This document shows, in pieces, positions 16,335 to 24,828 of a DNA stretch of 53,451 nt (position 1 is the first letter of the stretch; each line of letters begins with the position of its first letter). The notes beneath the pieces were generated by a model. It was given only the letters and a program-made list of their open reading frames with translations, had not been told where the DNA came from and searched no databases. The stretch comes from DATFWC01 sp045801465 (GTDB taxonomy: Bacteria; Pseudomonadota; Alphaproteobacteria; Rhizobiales; Xanthobacteraceae). The DNA lies in NCBI GenBank assembly GCA_045801465.1, contig JBJMSU010000038.1, positions 1 to 53,451 on the forward strand. The letters run 5' to 3'. Position numbers and translations under genes: made by a program.

Positions 16335-18425
16335 GTGCCGCTCGTACTCATCGTCGACGATCAGGTCACGAACCGGAGCATTTTCTCGAAGCTTGCCGCG
16401 TCGATCGAGGACGATGTGACGGTGCACGCGTGCGGCGACCCGAAAGAGGCGCTCGATTGGGCGCGAGATCACACGCCTGACCTGGTCATCACCGACTACA
16501 AGATGCCTGGAATGGACGGGGCCGAGCTCATTCGTCAGTTCCGCCACATCCCCGGCGCCGCCGAGATTCCCGCAATCGTCATCACCATCTACGAGGAACG
16601 CAGCTTTCGTCTGCGCGCACTCGAGGCGGGAGCGACGGACTTCCTGCACAGTCCGGTGGATCGCCACGAATTCGTCACAAGGGCACGAAATCTGCTCCGG
16701 CTGCGCAAGCAGCAACTCCTGCTGGAACGCAAGCTCGAAGTGAGCGAGCGCTCGCGCGAGGAGGCGCTGCGCGACTCCAGCGAGCGCCTGGCGCAGGTGA
16801 TCGACACCGTGCCGGCCATGGTCAGCGCCACCGACCGCCAGGGCCGCTTCATCTTCGTCAACGCGTACCACACTCTGGTCACCAACAGCGACGCCAACGC
16901 CAGCGCCGGGCACCATGCGCGCGCGCTCGACCGCACGATCTTCGAGGGCAACACGTCGTTGCCCAGCTATGAAGAAGAGATCGTGGACCGGACTGGCGCA
17001 AGACGGGTGTTTCTGACGACCAAATCGCCGTTGCGGGATCGATCCAACGGAGTTGTCGCGGTTCTGACCACCTCGATCGACATCACCGAGCGCAAGCAGG
17101 CGGAGAGCCATCTGTTTTATATGGCGCATCACGACGCCCTGACCGATCTGCCCAACCGCACCCTGCTGCGCAGCCGCTTGAACCGGAGCATTGCGCGCGC
17201 GCGGCGCGGCGACAGTTCCTTCGCGCTGCACCTGGTCGATCTCGATGGGTTCAAGGCCATCAATGACGTGCTCGGACATTCCGCCGGCGACCGGTTCCTC
17301 AAGCTGATCGCCGAACGTTTGCGCGCGGTCATCGGCGAGCGTGACACCGTGGCTCGCCTCGGCGGCGACGAGTTTGCGATCCTGCAAAATCGCGTCGCCA
17401 GTGCCCAGGACGCGGCGGACCTGGCGCTGCAGATCATCGACATCGTCAGCGAGCCGCAGGTGATCGGTGGCGAGCGCCTGAATTGCACCGCCAGCATCGG
17501 CGTGACCCTGCACCCGAGCGACGGCGGGGAGGGCGACCAGCTTCTGAAGAACGCCGATCTTGCGATGTATCGGGCCAAGGCCGACGGCGGAAACAGCTAC
17601 CGCTTCTACGCCAGCGACATGAACACGCGCGCGCGGGCGGCGGTCGCACTCGACAATGCGATGCGCGAGGCCATCGAGCAGGAACAGTTCATGCTCTACT
17701 ATGAGGCGCAGGTCGACACCCGATCCGGCAGCATCGTCGGGGCCGAAGCGCTGCTGCGCTGGCGACGGCCCGACCGCGGGATCGTGGAGCCGGCCGATTT
17801 CCTTGCGCGCGCCGAGGAAAACGGCCTCATCGTTCCGATCAACGAATGGGTGCTGCGCGAAGCCTGCCGCGAGGCGAGGTCGTGGTCGCGCCTGGGGTAT
17901 CCGCCGCTGCGGATCAGTGTCAATCTGTCGCCGATCCAGTTTCGCAAGCAAAGCGTGCCGCTGCTGGTGACGCAGATCCTCGGCCAAACCGGCCTCGAGC
18001 CATGGCGCTTGGACCTGGAGCTCACCGAGAACATCGTGATGCAGGATGCTGAAGCGGTTGCCCGCGATCTGCAGCAGCTGCGCGATCTCGGCGTCAAGAT
18101 CTCCATCGACGATTTCGGCACCGGCTACTCGTCACTGACATACGTGAAGCAATTTCCCGTCGACCGACTGAAGATCGATCAGTGCTTCATTCGTGATCTC
18201 GCCCAAGATCCCAGCGACGCGGTGATCGTGCGCGCCATCGTCAGCCTCGCGCACAGCCTCGAGCTCGACGTCGTCGCGGAAGGCGTCGAGACGCGCGAAC
18301 AGATGCAGCTGTTGCGTTTCGAGGGATGCCACGAGATGCAGGGCTACTACTTGGCCAGGCCGATGCCGGCCAAAGAATTCCTTGCGTTGGTCGCCGGCCG
18401 GTCGCAGGTCGCCCTGACGGCGTGA
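16335..18425 (+). CDS. Response regulator with REC-PAS-GGDEF-EAL domains (RpfG position)
   Basis: A 696-residue regulator of cyclic di-GMP. The receiver (1-120) has phospho-acceptor Asp54 in VITDYKMPGMDG and reads like an RpfG receiver, but the conserved switch lysine is replaced by Ser106 (DFLHSPVD). A PAS domain (about 150-255) follows, then GGDEF with an intact active motif at 343-347 and no Arg for an RxxD inhibition site, then EAL at 471-473 with Asn530, Glu562, DDFGTG (592-597), Lys613 and Glu649 present. Both synthesis and breakdown of c-di-GMP therefore look possible. GTG 16335 is preceded by AGGGGAA. The kinase gene starts 7 nt downstream, so they form an operon. Confidence 0.92.
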   Translation: MPLVLIVDDQVTNRSIFSKLAASIEDDVTVHACGDPKEALDWARDHTPDLVITDYKMPGMDGAELIRQFRHIPGAAEIPAIVITIYEERSFRLRALEAGATDFLHSPVDRHEFVTRARNLLRLRKQQLLLERKLEVSERSREEALRDSSERLAQVIDTVPAMVSATDRQGRFIFVNAYHTLVTNSDANASAGHHARALDRTIFEGNTSLPSYEEEIVDRTGARRVFLTTKSPLRDRSNGVVAVLTTSIDITERKQAESHLFYMAHHDALTDLPNRTLLRSRLNRSIARARRGDSSFALHLVDLDGFKAINDVLGHSAGDRFLKLIAERLRAVIGERDTVARLGGDEFAILQNRVASAQDAADLALQIIDIVSEPQVIGGERLNCTASIGVTLHPSDGGEGDQLLKNADLAMYRAKADGGNSYRFYASDMNTRARAAVALDNAMREAIEQEQFMLYYEAQVDTRSGSIVGAEALLRWRRPDRGIVEPADFLARAEENGLIVPINEWVLREACREARSWSRLGYPPLRISVNLSPIQFRKQSVPLLVTQILGQTGLEPWRLDLELTENIVMQDAEAVARDLQQLRDLGVKISIDDFGTGYSSLTYVKQFPVDRLKIDQCFIRDLAQDPSDAVIVRAIVSLAHSLELDVVAEGVETREQMQLLRFEGCHEMQGYYLARPMPAKEFLALVAGRSQVALTA

Positions 18426-18432
18426 GACCGCA

Positions 18433-21030
18433 ATGAGCAGGGCCGCCGACGAGCGCGCCACCGAACGAGGTCTTTGGCGCATCCCGCCGCTGGCGAGGCT
18501 CGGGACATGCCTGCGCCGCAGAGCCGACTGCGAACATGAGCTCACGATCAACCGGCTCGCCGTCTGCGCTCTCGTGTTCGCCTATCTCGCCGTTGCAGGA
18601 GCATTAGGCGCGACCCATGCGTGGGAGGTTCTGCGCACGCACGGCATCTACTTCGCGGCCTATTGCGCCATATCCATCGCTTTCTTCGTCCACATCGTGT
18701 ACTGGCCGGCTGTTTCCCCCGCGCGCCGGATGCTCGGAATTCTGATCGACTTCGGAACGCTGTCCTGGGTCATGCACGTCGGAGGGGAGCTTACGTCTCT
18801 GCTCTATCCGATGTACCTGTGGGTCATCTTCGGGAACGGCTTCCGCTTCGGCCTGAAATACCTGTTCGCCGCCATGGCCGTCGGCGTCACGGGATTTATG
18901 GCAGTGATCGAAACGACCGAATATTGGTGGTCTCATCTCGAGCTCGCCGCAGGTCTCCTTACCGGGCTGATCATTCTGCCCCTCTATGCAGCAACGCTGA
19001 TCCGAAAGCTGTCGGCGGCGCGACAGCAGGCGGAAGCCGCGAGCCAGGCCAAGAGCCAGTTTCTGGCCAGCGTCAGCCACGAGCTGCGCACGCCGCTCAC
19101 CGCCATCATCGGGTTGAGCGATCTGTTGCGCGAGGCGGCGATCGACGACGAGCATCGCGACATGACTCGGACGATCGGAACCGCGAGCCGCTCATTGCTG
19201 GCGCTGATCAATTCGCTGCTCGACTTCTCGCGCATCGAACAGCGATGCATCGCGTCGAACCCCGTCCGATTCGACCTTTATGCGCTCCTGATGGATGTGC
19301 GGGCAATTCTCGCCGTTTCCGGGCAGGAGAAGTCGGTACGCCTTGCGCTGCACGTCACTTCGCGCACCCCTCGTTTCGTCACGGCGGACAGACGCCACGC
19401 GGAGGAGATTCTGCTGAATCTCGGCGGCAACGCGGTGAAGTTCACCGAGCGCGGGAGCGTCGTCATCGCCGTCGACGCGGTGCCGAATGGCGCCGGTCTC
19501 CGGCTGCGGTGCGAGGTCTCCGACACCGGTATCGGCATCGCGCCGGAAGCCCAGGCGCGCATTTTCGACAGCTTTACCCAGGCGGACGCGACGATCATCG
19601 ACCGTTTCGGCGGGACCGGTCTCGGTCTCGCCATCGTCAAGCAGCTGGTCGAGTTCCACAACGGCGTGATCGGCGTCGACAGCGAGCTCGGTGCCGGCAG
19701 CACGTTCTGGTTCGAGCTCGACGTCGCAGCCGCGCAAGAGACGATAAAGGCCCCTTCATGCGGCGACGGGCCGGTGGTGATGCTCTCGGCGGACCGGCGT
19801 TTGCACGAGCTTGCCGCGCAGCTTGGCGCCGACGTCAGAGTTGTGCCGACGGACGAGGAGGCGGGCGCCGCCCTGGTCGAATTGACGCGACGGGGCGCGC
19901 GCCGCCCGGTCGCCATCATCGATGCCGGCAGGCACGCAGCCGAGGCGGTGCTGACCGCGAAGGCGCTCATCGGTAATCGATGCGCGGACGCGCCGGCCCT
20001 CATTCTGGTCACCGACGAGCCGGTTTCCGGCATGCTCCCTCGCGATGCGCGCAGCCTGTTCGTGACCACACTCGCGCGATCGACCGACGGCCCCGGCCTG
20101 GCCGCCGCGCTGGGCGTCGCACGCGGCAACGAACCTTCCGCTCCGACCGAAGATGAGGGCAGAGCGGCGCAGCCGAGCACGCGCAAGCTCAGAATCCTGG
20201 TGGCTGAGGACAATCGCACGAACCAGATGGTGCTCGCCAAGATTCTGGAGCGCGCCGGTCACGAGGTGCATCTCGTCGATAACGGCGAAGCGGCGCTCGA
20301 CGCTTTGGATGAGCGCGTGATCGACGTCGTCTTGATGGACGTGAACATGCCGGTCATGAACGGCATCGAGGCGACGAGGCTCTACCGGTTCGCGTCGCCC
20401 GACGCGGATCCAATCCCGATCGTCGCGCTGACGGCGGATGCAACGGCGGAGGCTGAGGCGCGCTGCACGGCCGCCGGCATGAATGCCTGTCTGACCAAGC
20501 CGGTCGAGGCGGCGCGCATCCTGCAGGTGATCGAAAGCCTGACGCAGCACCGCGCCCGTGACGGCGAGACGGTCAGCGCGGCGGAAAGCGCGGCCGGGAC
20601 CCCGCAAAGCCCGAATGTCCCGTCCAAACTGGAAGGTTGCCTCGAGCGCCAGGCGCTGGACGACCTCAAGGAGGTCGGGGGCGACGAGTTCGTGGCCGAA
20701 CTGGTGGCGCAGTTTACCGCCGACGCGGCCGCGATCCTGCGCGAGCTGAGCGCCGCCGCCACGCAGCGAAACGTCGAGATCTTTCGCGATCGTGCGCATG
20801 CGCTGAGAAGTGGCGCGGCAAATATCGGAGCGCACCGCGTCTACGATTTATGCCTGGCCTGGCGGCAGATCGGTGCGCCCGAACTTGCCGGCAGCGGCGC
20901 CGAGCACGTGATCAAGCTGCGCGATGAAATCGATCGCGTCCGTGTTGCGCTCGATGCGCATGTCGCCGCCTTGCGCGCGGCAGCGCCGGGCGCCGACAAT
21001 GGTCCAAACGAAGAGCGTGACACTGGCTAG
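18433..21030 (+). CDS. rpfC: RpfC-like hybrid sensor kinase (TM-HisKA-HATPase-REC-Hpt)
   Basis: An 865-residue hybrid kinase. The N-terminal 40-190 region has about five or six membrane segments with the RpfC-like pattern YPMYLWVIFGNGFRFGLKYL. HisKA follows with His216 in SVSHELRTPL, then HATPase (N-box GGNAVKFTE, DTGIGIA, GTGLGLAI), a degenerate receiver-like linker (about 450-570), a true receiver with Asp636 in LMDVNMPV, and an Hpt domain with His789 in AHALRSGAANIGA. This order and the adjacent synthase identify it as the probable DSF sensor. It would phosphorelay to the regulator encoded just upstream. Its stop codon is part of CTAG shared with rpfF. Confidence 0.9.
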   Translation: MSRAADERATERGLWRIPPLARLGTCLRRRADCEHELTINRLAVCALVFAYLAVAGALGATHAWEVLRTHGIYFAAYCAISIAFFVHIVYWPAVSPARRMLGILIDFGTLSWVMHVGGELTSLLYPMYLWVIFGNGFRFGLKYLFAAMAVGVTGFMAVIETTEYWWSHLELAAGLLTGLIILPLYAATLIRKLSAARQQAEAASQAKSQFLASVSHELRTPLTAIIGLSDLLREAAIDDEHRDMTRTIGTASRSLLALINSLLDFSRIEQRCIASNPVRFDLYALLMDVRAILAVSGQEKSVRLALHVTSRTPRFVTADRRHAEEILLNLGGNAVKFTERGSVVIAVDAVPNGAGLRLRCEVSDTGIGIAPEAQARIFDSFTQADATIIDRFGGTGLGLAIVKQLVEFHNGVIGVDSELGAGSTFWFELDVAAAQETIKAPSCGDGPVVMLSADRRLHELAAQLGADVRVVPTDEEAGAALVELTRRGARRPVAIIDAGRHAAEAVLTAKALIGNRCADAPALILVTDEPVSGMLPRDARSLFVTTLARSTDGPGLAAALGVARGNEPSAPTEDEGRAAQPSTRKLRILVAEDNRTNQMVLAKILERAGHEVHLVDNGEAALDALDERVIDVVLMDVNMPVMNGIEATRLYRFASPDADPIPIVALTADATAEAEARCTAAGMNACLTKPVEAARILQVIESLTQHRARDGETVSAAESAAGTPQSPNVPSKLEGCLERQALDDLKEVGGDEFVAELVAQFTADAAAILRELSAAATQRNVEIFRDRAHALRSGAANIGAHRVYDLCLAWRQIGAPELAGSGAEHVIKLRDEIDRVRVALDAHVAALRAAAPGADNGPNEERDTG

Positions 21031-22058
21031 AGCGCCCGCTGTGCGGCACCGTTGAATTGTGCCGTGACGCGATGCTGTTGCGCCAGCATCAGGCGTTCCA
21101 TCTTGCGCAGGTCGGGTTCGTCGAGCCGCAAAGCGGCATCCACCCATATCCCGGTCACGTGCTCCAGTTCTTCGAACGTGAGCGGGTTGAGGCGACGTCG
21201 GACCTCGCAGACGGCGCGATGGGCGTTATGGTGCCGCGTGCTCCGCGTAATGTAGCGGCGCACGGCGGTTTCGCCTTGCCCCTCTTCGGCAAGCACGTCG
21301 ACCAGGCCCATGTCGTGCAGTTCGGCGGCGCCGTAGACCCGGCCGCTGAGGATCATGCGCTCGGCCCGCGCCGCGTCGAGCTTGCGGCACAACAGGCTGT
21401 AAGCGCCCATGCCGGGAAACAGGTTGAACAGGACTTCCGGCAGACCGAACTTGGCGCTCTTCTCGGCGATGATCACATCGCAGGACAATGCCGCCTCGAA
21501 GCCGCCGCCCAGCGCATCCCCCTGAACGAGCGCAATCGTCACGACCGGCAACTCGAGAGCCGTGGCATTGCCGTACACGATCTCGATGCAAGCGTGTGCG
21601 TAGCTGGCGAGCGCGGCACGATCGCCCGCCCTGATCCGATCGGCGAAGAAGGAGAGGTCGCCGCCCATATGGAAGATGCGAGGAAACCGCGATCCAACGA
21701 CGATGTGGCGGATCGGCGGATCGAGTTCGACGGCATCGTGCTCGAACATGCGTTTGATCGAGCGCTGTATCTCGGCGAGATCGCTCAGGAGGCGGTGGGT
21801 GAAATTCGGCACACGGTGAGGCGCGAAGTAACACCAGAAGATCTTGTTCTTGAGGTCGAGCGTGATCTCGAGGTCCTGGTAAGATCCAGGCGAAAGGCGA
21901 GCCTCGTCGTCGTCGGCGTGCGGCGCAGCGGAAGCGCGCCGTGCCGTCTCCGCCACATTGCTGGGAATGACTCGAAGAGGGTTTCGCCGTGAGGACCAAG
22001 AGAGTGGGGCAGCGCCAACGCCGGTCGGTAGCTCGTCTTGGCCCGGAACGGGAGTCAC
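21027..22058 (-). CDS. rpfF: RpfF-like DSF synthase (crotonase fold)
   Basis: A 343-residue crotonase-fold enzyme closely matching the RpfF pattern: FHMGGDLSFFADRIR, VQGDALGGGFEAALSCD, GLPEVLFNLFPGMGAYS and VTGIWVDAALRLDEPDLR. Two glutamates, Glu188 and Glu208, are 20 residues apart, like catalytic Glu141 and Glu161 of Xanthomonas RpfF. The enzyme would dehydrate 3-hydroxyacyl-ACP and release a cis-2-unsaturated fatty acid signal. The only workable start is GTG 22058 (CGGAG upstream), which leaves a non-conserved N-terminal extension of about 55 residues. It is convergent with rpfC, as in Xanthomonas. An ordinary enoyl-CoA hydratase is the less likely alternative. Confidence 0.88.
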   Translation of the reverse strand: MTPVPGQDELPTGVGAAPLSWSSRRNPLRVIPSNVAETARRASAAPHADDDEARLSPGSYQDLEITLDLKNKIFWCYFAPHRVPNFTHRLLSDLAEIQRSIKRMFEHDAVELDPPIRHIVVGSRFPRIFHMGGDLSFFADRIRAGDRAALASYAHACIEIVYGNATALELPVVTIALVQGDALGGGFEAALSCDVIIAEKSAKFGLPEVLFNLFPGMGAYSLLCRKLDAARAERMILSGRVYGAAELHDMGLVDVLAEEGQGETAVRRYITRSTRHHNAHRAVCEVRRRLNPLTFEELEHVTGIWVDAALRLDEPDLRKMERLMLAQQHRVTAQFNGAAQRAL

Positions 22059-22345
22059 TGCACACTCCGACGGACTGCAATCACAAGGGGCAGAGATGAG
22101 TTTAACGGAAAGTTTACCGGTGCCAAACCAATTCGTTAATTTGGGTTAACACGTGCCCGCCATGGGAAATATCACGCGCGACGGAACCTGCATGAACACT
22201 TCGGGAACAACCGCTCCGCGAAACCACATCACTCATCTGTTGTTTGCGCAATAGGCGCGCTTGGCAGTCTTGCGATCCTTCGCCTAACATCAAAGTCGGC
22301 CCATGCCCGATCTGGTTAGGCACCTTTGAATGAGGAGCTTGCATC
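22059..22345. promoter_or_regulatory. Divergent region rpfF / M24 peptidase, with a GTTAA...TTAAC inverted repeat
   Basis: These 287 nt contain the rpfF promoter on one strand and the peptidase promoter on the other. An AT-rich block (22100-22150) includes the inverted pair GTTAA (22135-22139) and TTAAC (22146-22150), a candidate operator. AGGAG at 22333-22337 sets the peptidase start. I found no unambiguous -35/-10 pair. Confidence 0.4.
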
Positions 22346-23545
22346 ATGCTCACCGCCGCGAAGCGTTCGGATGCACTGTCGATCCCGTTCGATTCCGATC
22401 GCCTGGACCGCCTGATGGACGAAGCTGGCATCGATGTCATCCTCGCCACGTCGAAGCACAATGTCCAATATCTGCTCGGCGGACACCGCGCGTTCTTCTT
22501 CGACTACATGGATGCGATGGGTTTGAGCCGCTACCTTCCGGTGGTCATCTATCCCAAAGGGGCGCCCGGCAAGGCCGCCTACATGGGCCACCGGCTCGAG
22601 CGGTTCCAGCAGGAAGTGCGGCCGCTGTGGACGCCGGAGATCGAGATGTCCTCCAGCGGTTCGGTCGACGCCATCGACAAGGCCATTGCCTACCTCCGCC
22701 GCCTGGGGACCAAGCCGCGCCGCATCGGCATCGAAATGGGATTTCTGCCGCTGGATGCCGGGACGGCCGTGAGCCGGGCGTTTCCCGACAGCGAAATGGT
22801 CGATGCCCTGTTCGTGCTCGAGCGCCAGCGGGCGCGCAAGAGCGCCGGCGAATTGCAAAAGCTGCGCCTTGCCTCCGACCGCGTCATCGAATCCATGCAG
22901 GCGGTGATCGCAAGCCACGGCCCGGGAAGCACGAAGCAGGAATTGGCCGACGCCCTCAAGCGCGAGGAGGTCAACCGCGGGCTGACCTTCGAATACTGCT
23001 TGGTCGCCGCGGGCGCGAGCCACAACCGCGCGCCGTCCGAGCAGACGTGGGAGGAGGGCGATGTGCTCTCACTCGATTCCGGCGGCAATTATCACGGCTA
23101 CATCGGCGACGTCGCCCGCATGGCGATCCTGGGCGAGCCTGACGCGGAACTGGAGGACCTGCTCGGCGAGATCGAGCATATCCAGCGCGCAGCGATGAAG
23201 CCTATCCGGGCCGGTGCGATGGGCGGCGAGATCTATGCTGCCGCGGAGGCGCTTGTGCACAAATCGAAGCATCACAACCATATGGAGTTCCTGGCGCACG
23301 GAATGGGCCTGGTGAGCCACGAGGCACCCCATCTCACCAATGCCGGTCCGGTGCCGTACTCCGACGAAGATGCCCATCGTCCGCTCGAGGCCGGAGTGGT
23401 GATCTCGGTCGAGACCACGCTCAAGCATCCGCGCCGCGGATTCATCAAGCTCGAGGACACGGTCGCCGTCACCGATGACGGGTTCGACATCTACGGCGAG
23501 GGCGCGCGCGGCTGGAACCGCGGTGCAACGGCGGCTGCGCGCTAG
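22346..23545 (+). CDS. M24-family metallopeptidase (Xaa-Pro dipeptidase-like)
   Basis: A 399-residue pita-bread-fold enzyme with a creatinase-like N-terminal domain (about 15-165) and a catalytic domain. All five metal ligands are visible: Asp244 (LSLDSGG), Asp255 (GDVAR), His318 (AHGMGL), Glu356 (SVETT) and Glu370 (KLEDT), so it should be a dinuclear metal hydrolase rather than a metal-free creatinase. It could cleave Xaa-Pro dipeptides or, like DoeA, an ectoine-type amide. The next gene, 20 nt away, is a Bug binding protein, which hints at a small imported amide substrate. Confidence 0.88.
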   Translation: MLTAAKRSDALSIPFDSDRLDRLMDEAGIDVILATSKHNVQYLLGGHRAFFFDYMDAMGLSRYLPVVIYPKGAPGKAAYMGHRLERFQQEVRPLWTPEIEMSSSGSVDAIDKAIAYLRRLGTKPRRIGIEMGFLPLDAGTAVSRAFPDSEMVDALFVLERQRARKSAGELQKLRLASDRVIESMQAVIASHGPGSTKQELADALKREEVNRGLTFEYCLVAAGASHNRAPSEQTWEEGDVLSLDSGGNYHGYIGDVARMAILGEPDAELEDLLGEIEHIQRAAMKPIRAGAMGGEIYAAAEALVHKSKHHNHMEFLAHGMGLVSHEAPHLTNAGPVPYSDEDAHRPLEAGVVISVETTLKHPRRGFIKLEDTVAVTDDGFDIYGEGARGWNRGATAAAR

Positions 23546-23565
23546 CGCTTGTGGAGTTCGCCGGC

Positions 23566-24528
23566 ATGAAGCGGAGAATGCTTGGCGCCGTCCTCAGCCT
23601 GCTCGCGCTGACCATCGCGTCACACGCACAAGATTATCCCAACCGGCTGATCAAGCTGATGCATGGCTTTCCGCCGGGCGGCAATATCGACGTGGTGGCC
23701 CGCCTGCTGGCGCAGGACCTGTCCAAGGCCCTCGGGCAAACCATCGTGGTCGAGGGCAAGCCCGGCCCGGGGGGAAATCTTGCGGCCGAGGCGGTCGCGG
23801 CCAGCGACCCTGACGGGTATACGTTGCTGCTCGTCGCCGGCCTGCATCCCGCGGTGGCGGCGGTCTATAAGAAACTCAAGTACCGGCCGGTGGATGACTT
23901 CGCGTGGATTTCCACGGCGAGCTTCTATCCGTTCATCGTGTGCGTGCGAAAGGATTCGGCCCTCAAGAACATGGCCGACCTGTTGCAGGCGGCGCGCGCC
24001 AATCCCGGCGGCGTGACGTCCGGAACGGCAGGAGTGGGCTCCATCGCCCATATGACGACGGAGCTGATCGCCAACCAGGCCGGCGTGAAGCTGTTGTCGG
24101 TGCCCTATCGCGGCGAGGCGCCGGCGATGACTGGTCTGCTCAGCGGCGACGTGAACTTGGTGGTGGCAACCACGACATTGGCGGCACCTCACATCCGCAG
24201 CGGGGAGGTGAGGGCGCTGGCCGTCACCGGCAAGACGCGGTGGAAGGACTTTCCCGATCTACCCACCATGGCCGAGTCGGGACTTGCGGATATCGAGGTC
24301 ATCTCGTGGTCCGGGTTGGCGGCTCCGGCCAACACGCCGCAGCCGATCGTGCAGCGCCTCAATGCCGAAGTGCAGCGCGTCATCGCCGCCCCGGAGCTGC
24401 GCGCGCGCCTGGAAAGCTTCGGCGCCGAGGTGCGCGGCACCACGCCGGCCGAGATGCGCGAACTGGTGGAGCGCCAGGTTGCGCTATGGACCAAAGTGGC
24501 GAAGGCGGCCAACATTCAGCTCGATTGA
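23566..24528 (+). CDS. Bug/TctC-family binding protein
   Basis: A 320-residue periplasmic binding protein. The signal peptide MKRRMLGAVLSLLALTIASHA is followed by QDYPNRLIKLMHGFPPGGNI, the family N-terminus, and by VVEGKPGPGGNLAAEAV. ATG 23566 gives the expected signal; a GTG 15 nt upstream is in frame. It is in operon with the M24 enzyme. Its 3' end overlaps the stop of the leftward small membrane protein by 13 nt, a tight convergent arrangement. Confidence 0.9.
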   Translation: MKRRMLGAVLSLLALTIASHAQDYPNRLIKLMHGFPPGGNIDVVARLLAQDLSKALGQTIVVEGKPGPGGNLAAEAVAASDPDGYTLLLVAGLHPAVAAVYKKLKYRPVDDFAWISTASFYPFIVCVRKDSALKNMADLLQAARANPGGVTSGTAGVGSIAHMTTELIANQAGVKLLSVPYRGEAPAMTGLLSGDVNLVVATTTLAAPHIRSGEVRALAVTGKTRWKDFPDLPTMAESGLADIEVISWSGLAAPANTPQPIVQRLNAEVQRVIAAPELRARLESFGAEVRGTTPAEMRELVERQVALWTKVAKAANIQLD

Positions 24529-24752
24529 GCTTTGCCGCCCATGTTCGATGCGCGTGAGCGGCCCGCAAACCAAGCAAGCGCGAACAGCATGATGGCGACC
24601 ACGGCCGCAGCAATCCCATGCTTCAGATGGATGTGGCTTGAGCCCGCTTCGAAGCCGGGAAAGAAGGTCGGCAACGAGCCTGCGGGCAGGACCCAGTAAA
24701 CGACCGCGATGATTGCGAACACCAAAGCCAGAATGATCGCGATAATGCGCAT
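24516..24752 (-). CDS. Small membrane protein, two predicted membrane helices
   Basis: A 78-residue protein with two hydrophobic segments (about 2-22 and 45-64) joined by a loop containing HIHLKHG, ending in a short charged tail. I do not know its function. Length, composition and a proper ATG support a real gene, and similar two-helix proteins with a His-containing loop are common in related genomes. It is convergent with the preceding binding protein and 76 nt from the next leftward gene. Confidence 0.6.
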   Translation of the reverse strand: MRIIAIILALVFAIIAVVYWVLPAGSLPTFFPGFEAGSSHIHLKHGIAAAVVAIMLFALAWFAGRSRASNMGGKAQSS

Positions 24753-24828
24753 ATTTCGTGCCTCAATGACGTTGCCAGAACCCTGCCGAACACCCGCCGC
24801 CCGTAAACGCTGATGCCGGAGCGGGCGT

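Noticed and set aside
16242..17987. A 581-codon minus-strand frame over the c-di-GMP regulator
   Set aside because: It has no recognisable domain and Arg/Asp-rich composition; the plus-strand protein shows intact REC, GGDEF and EAL motifs.
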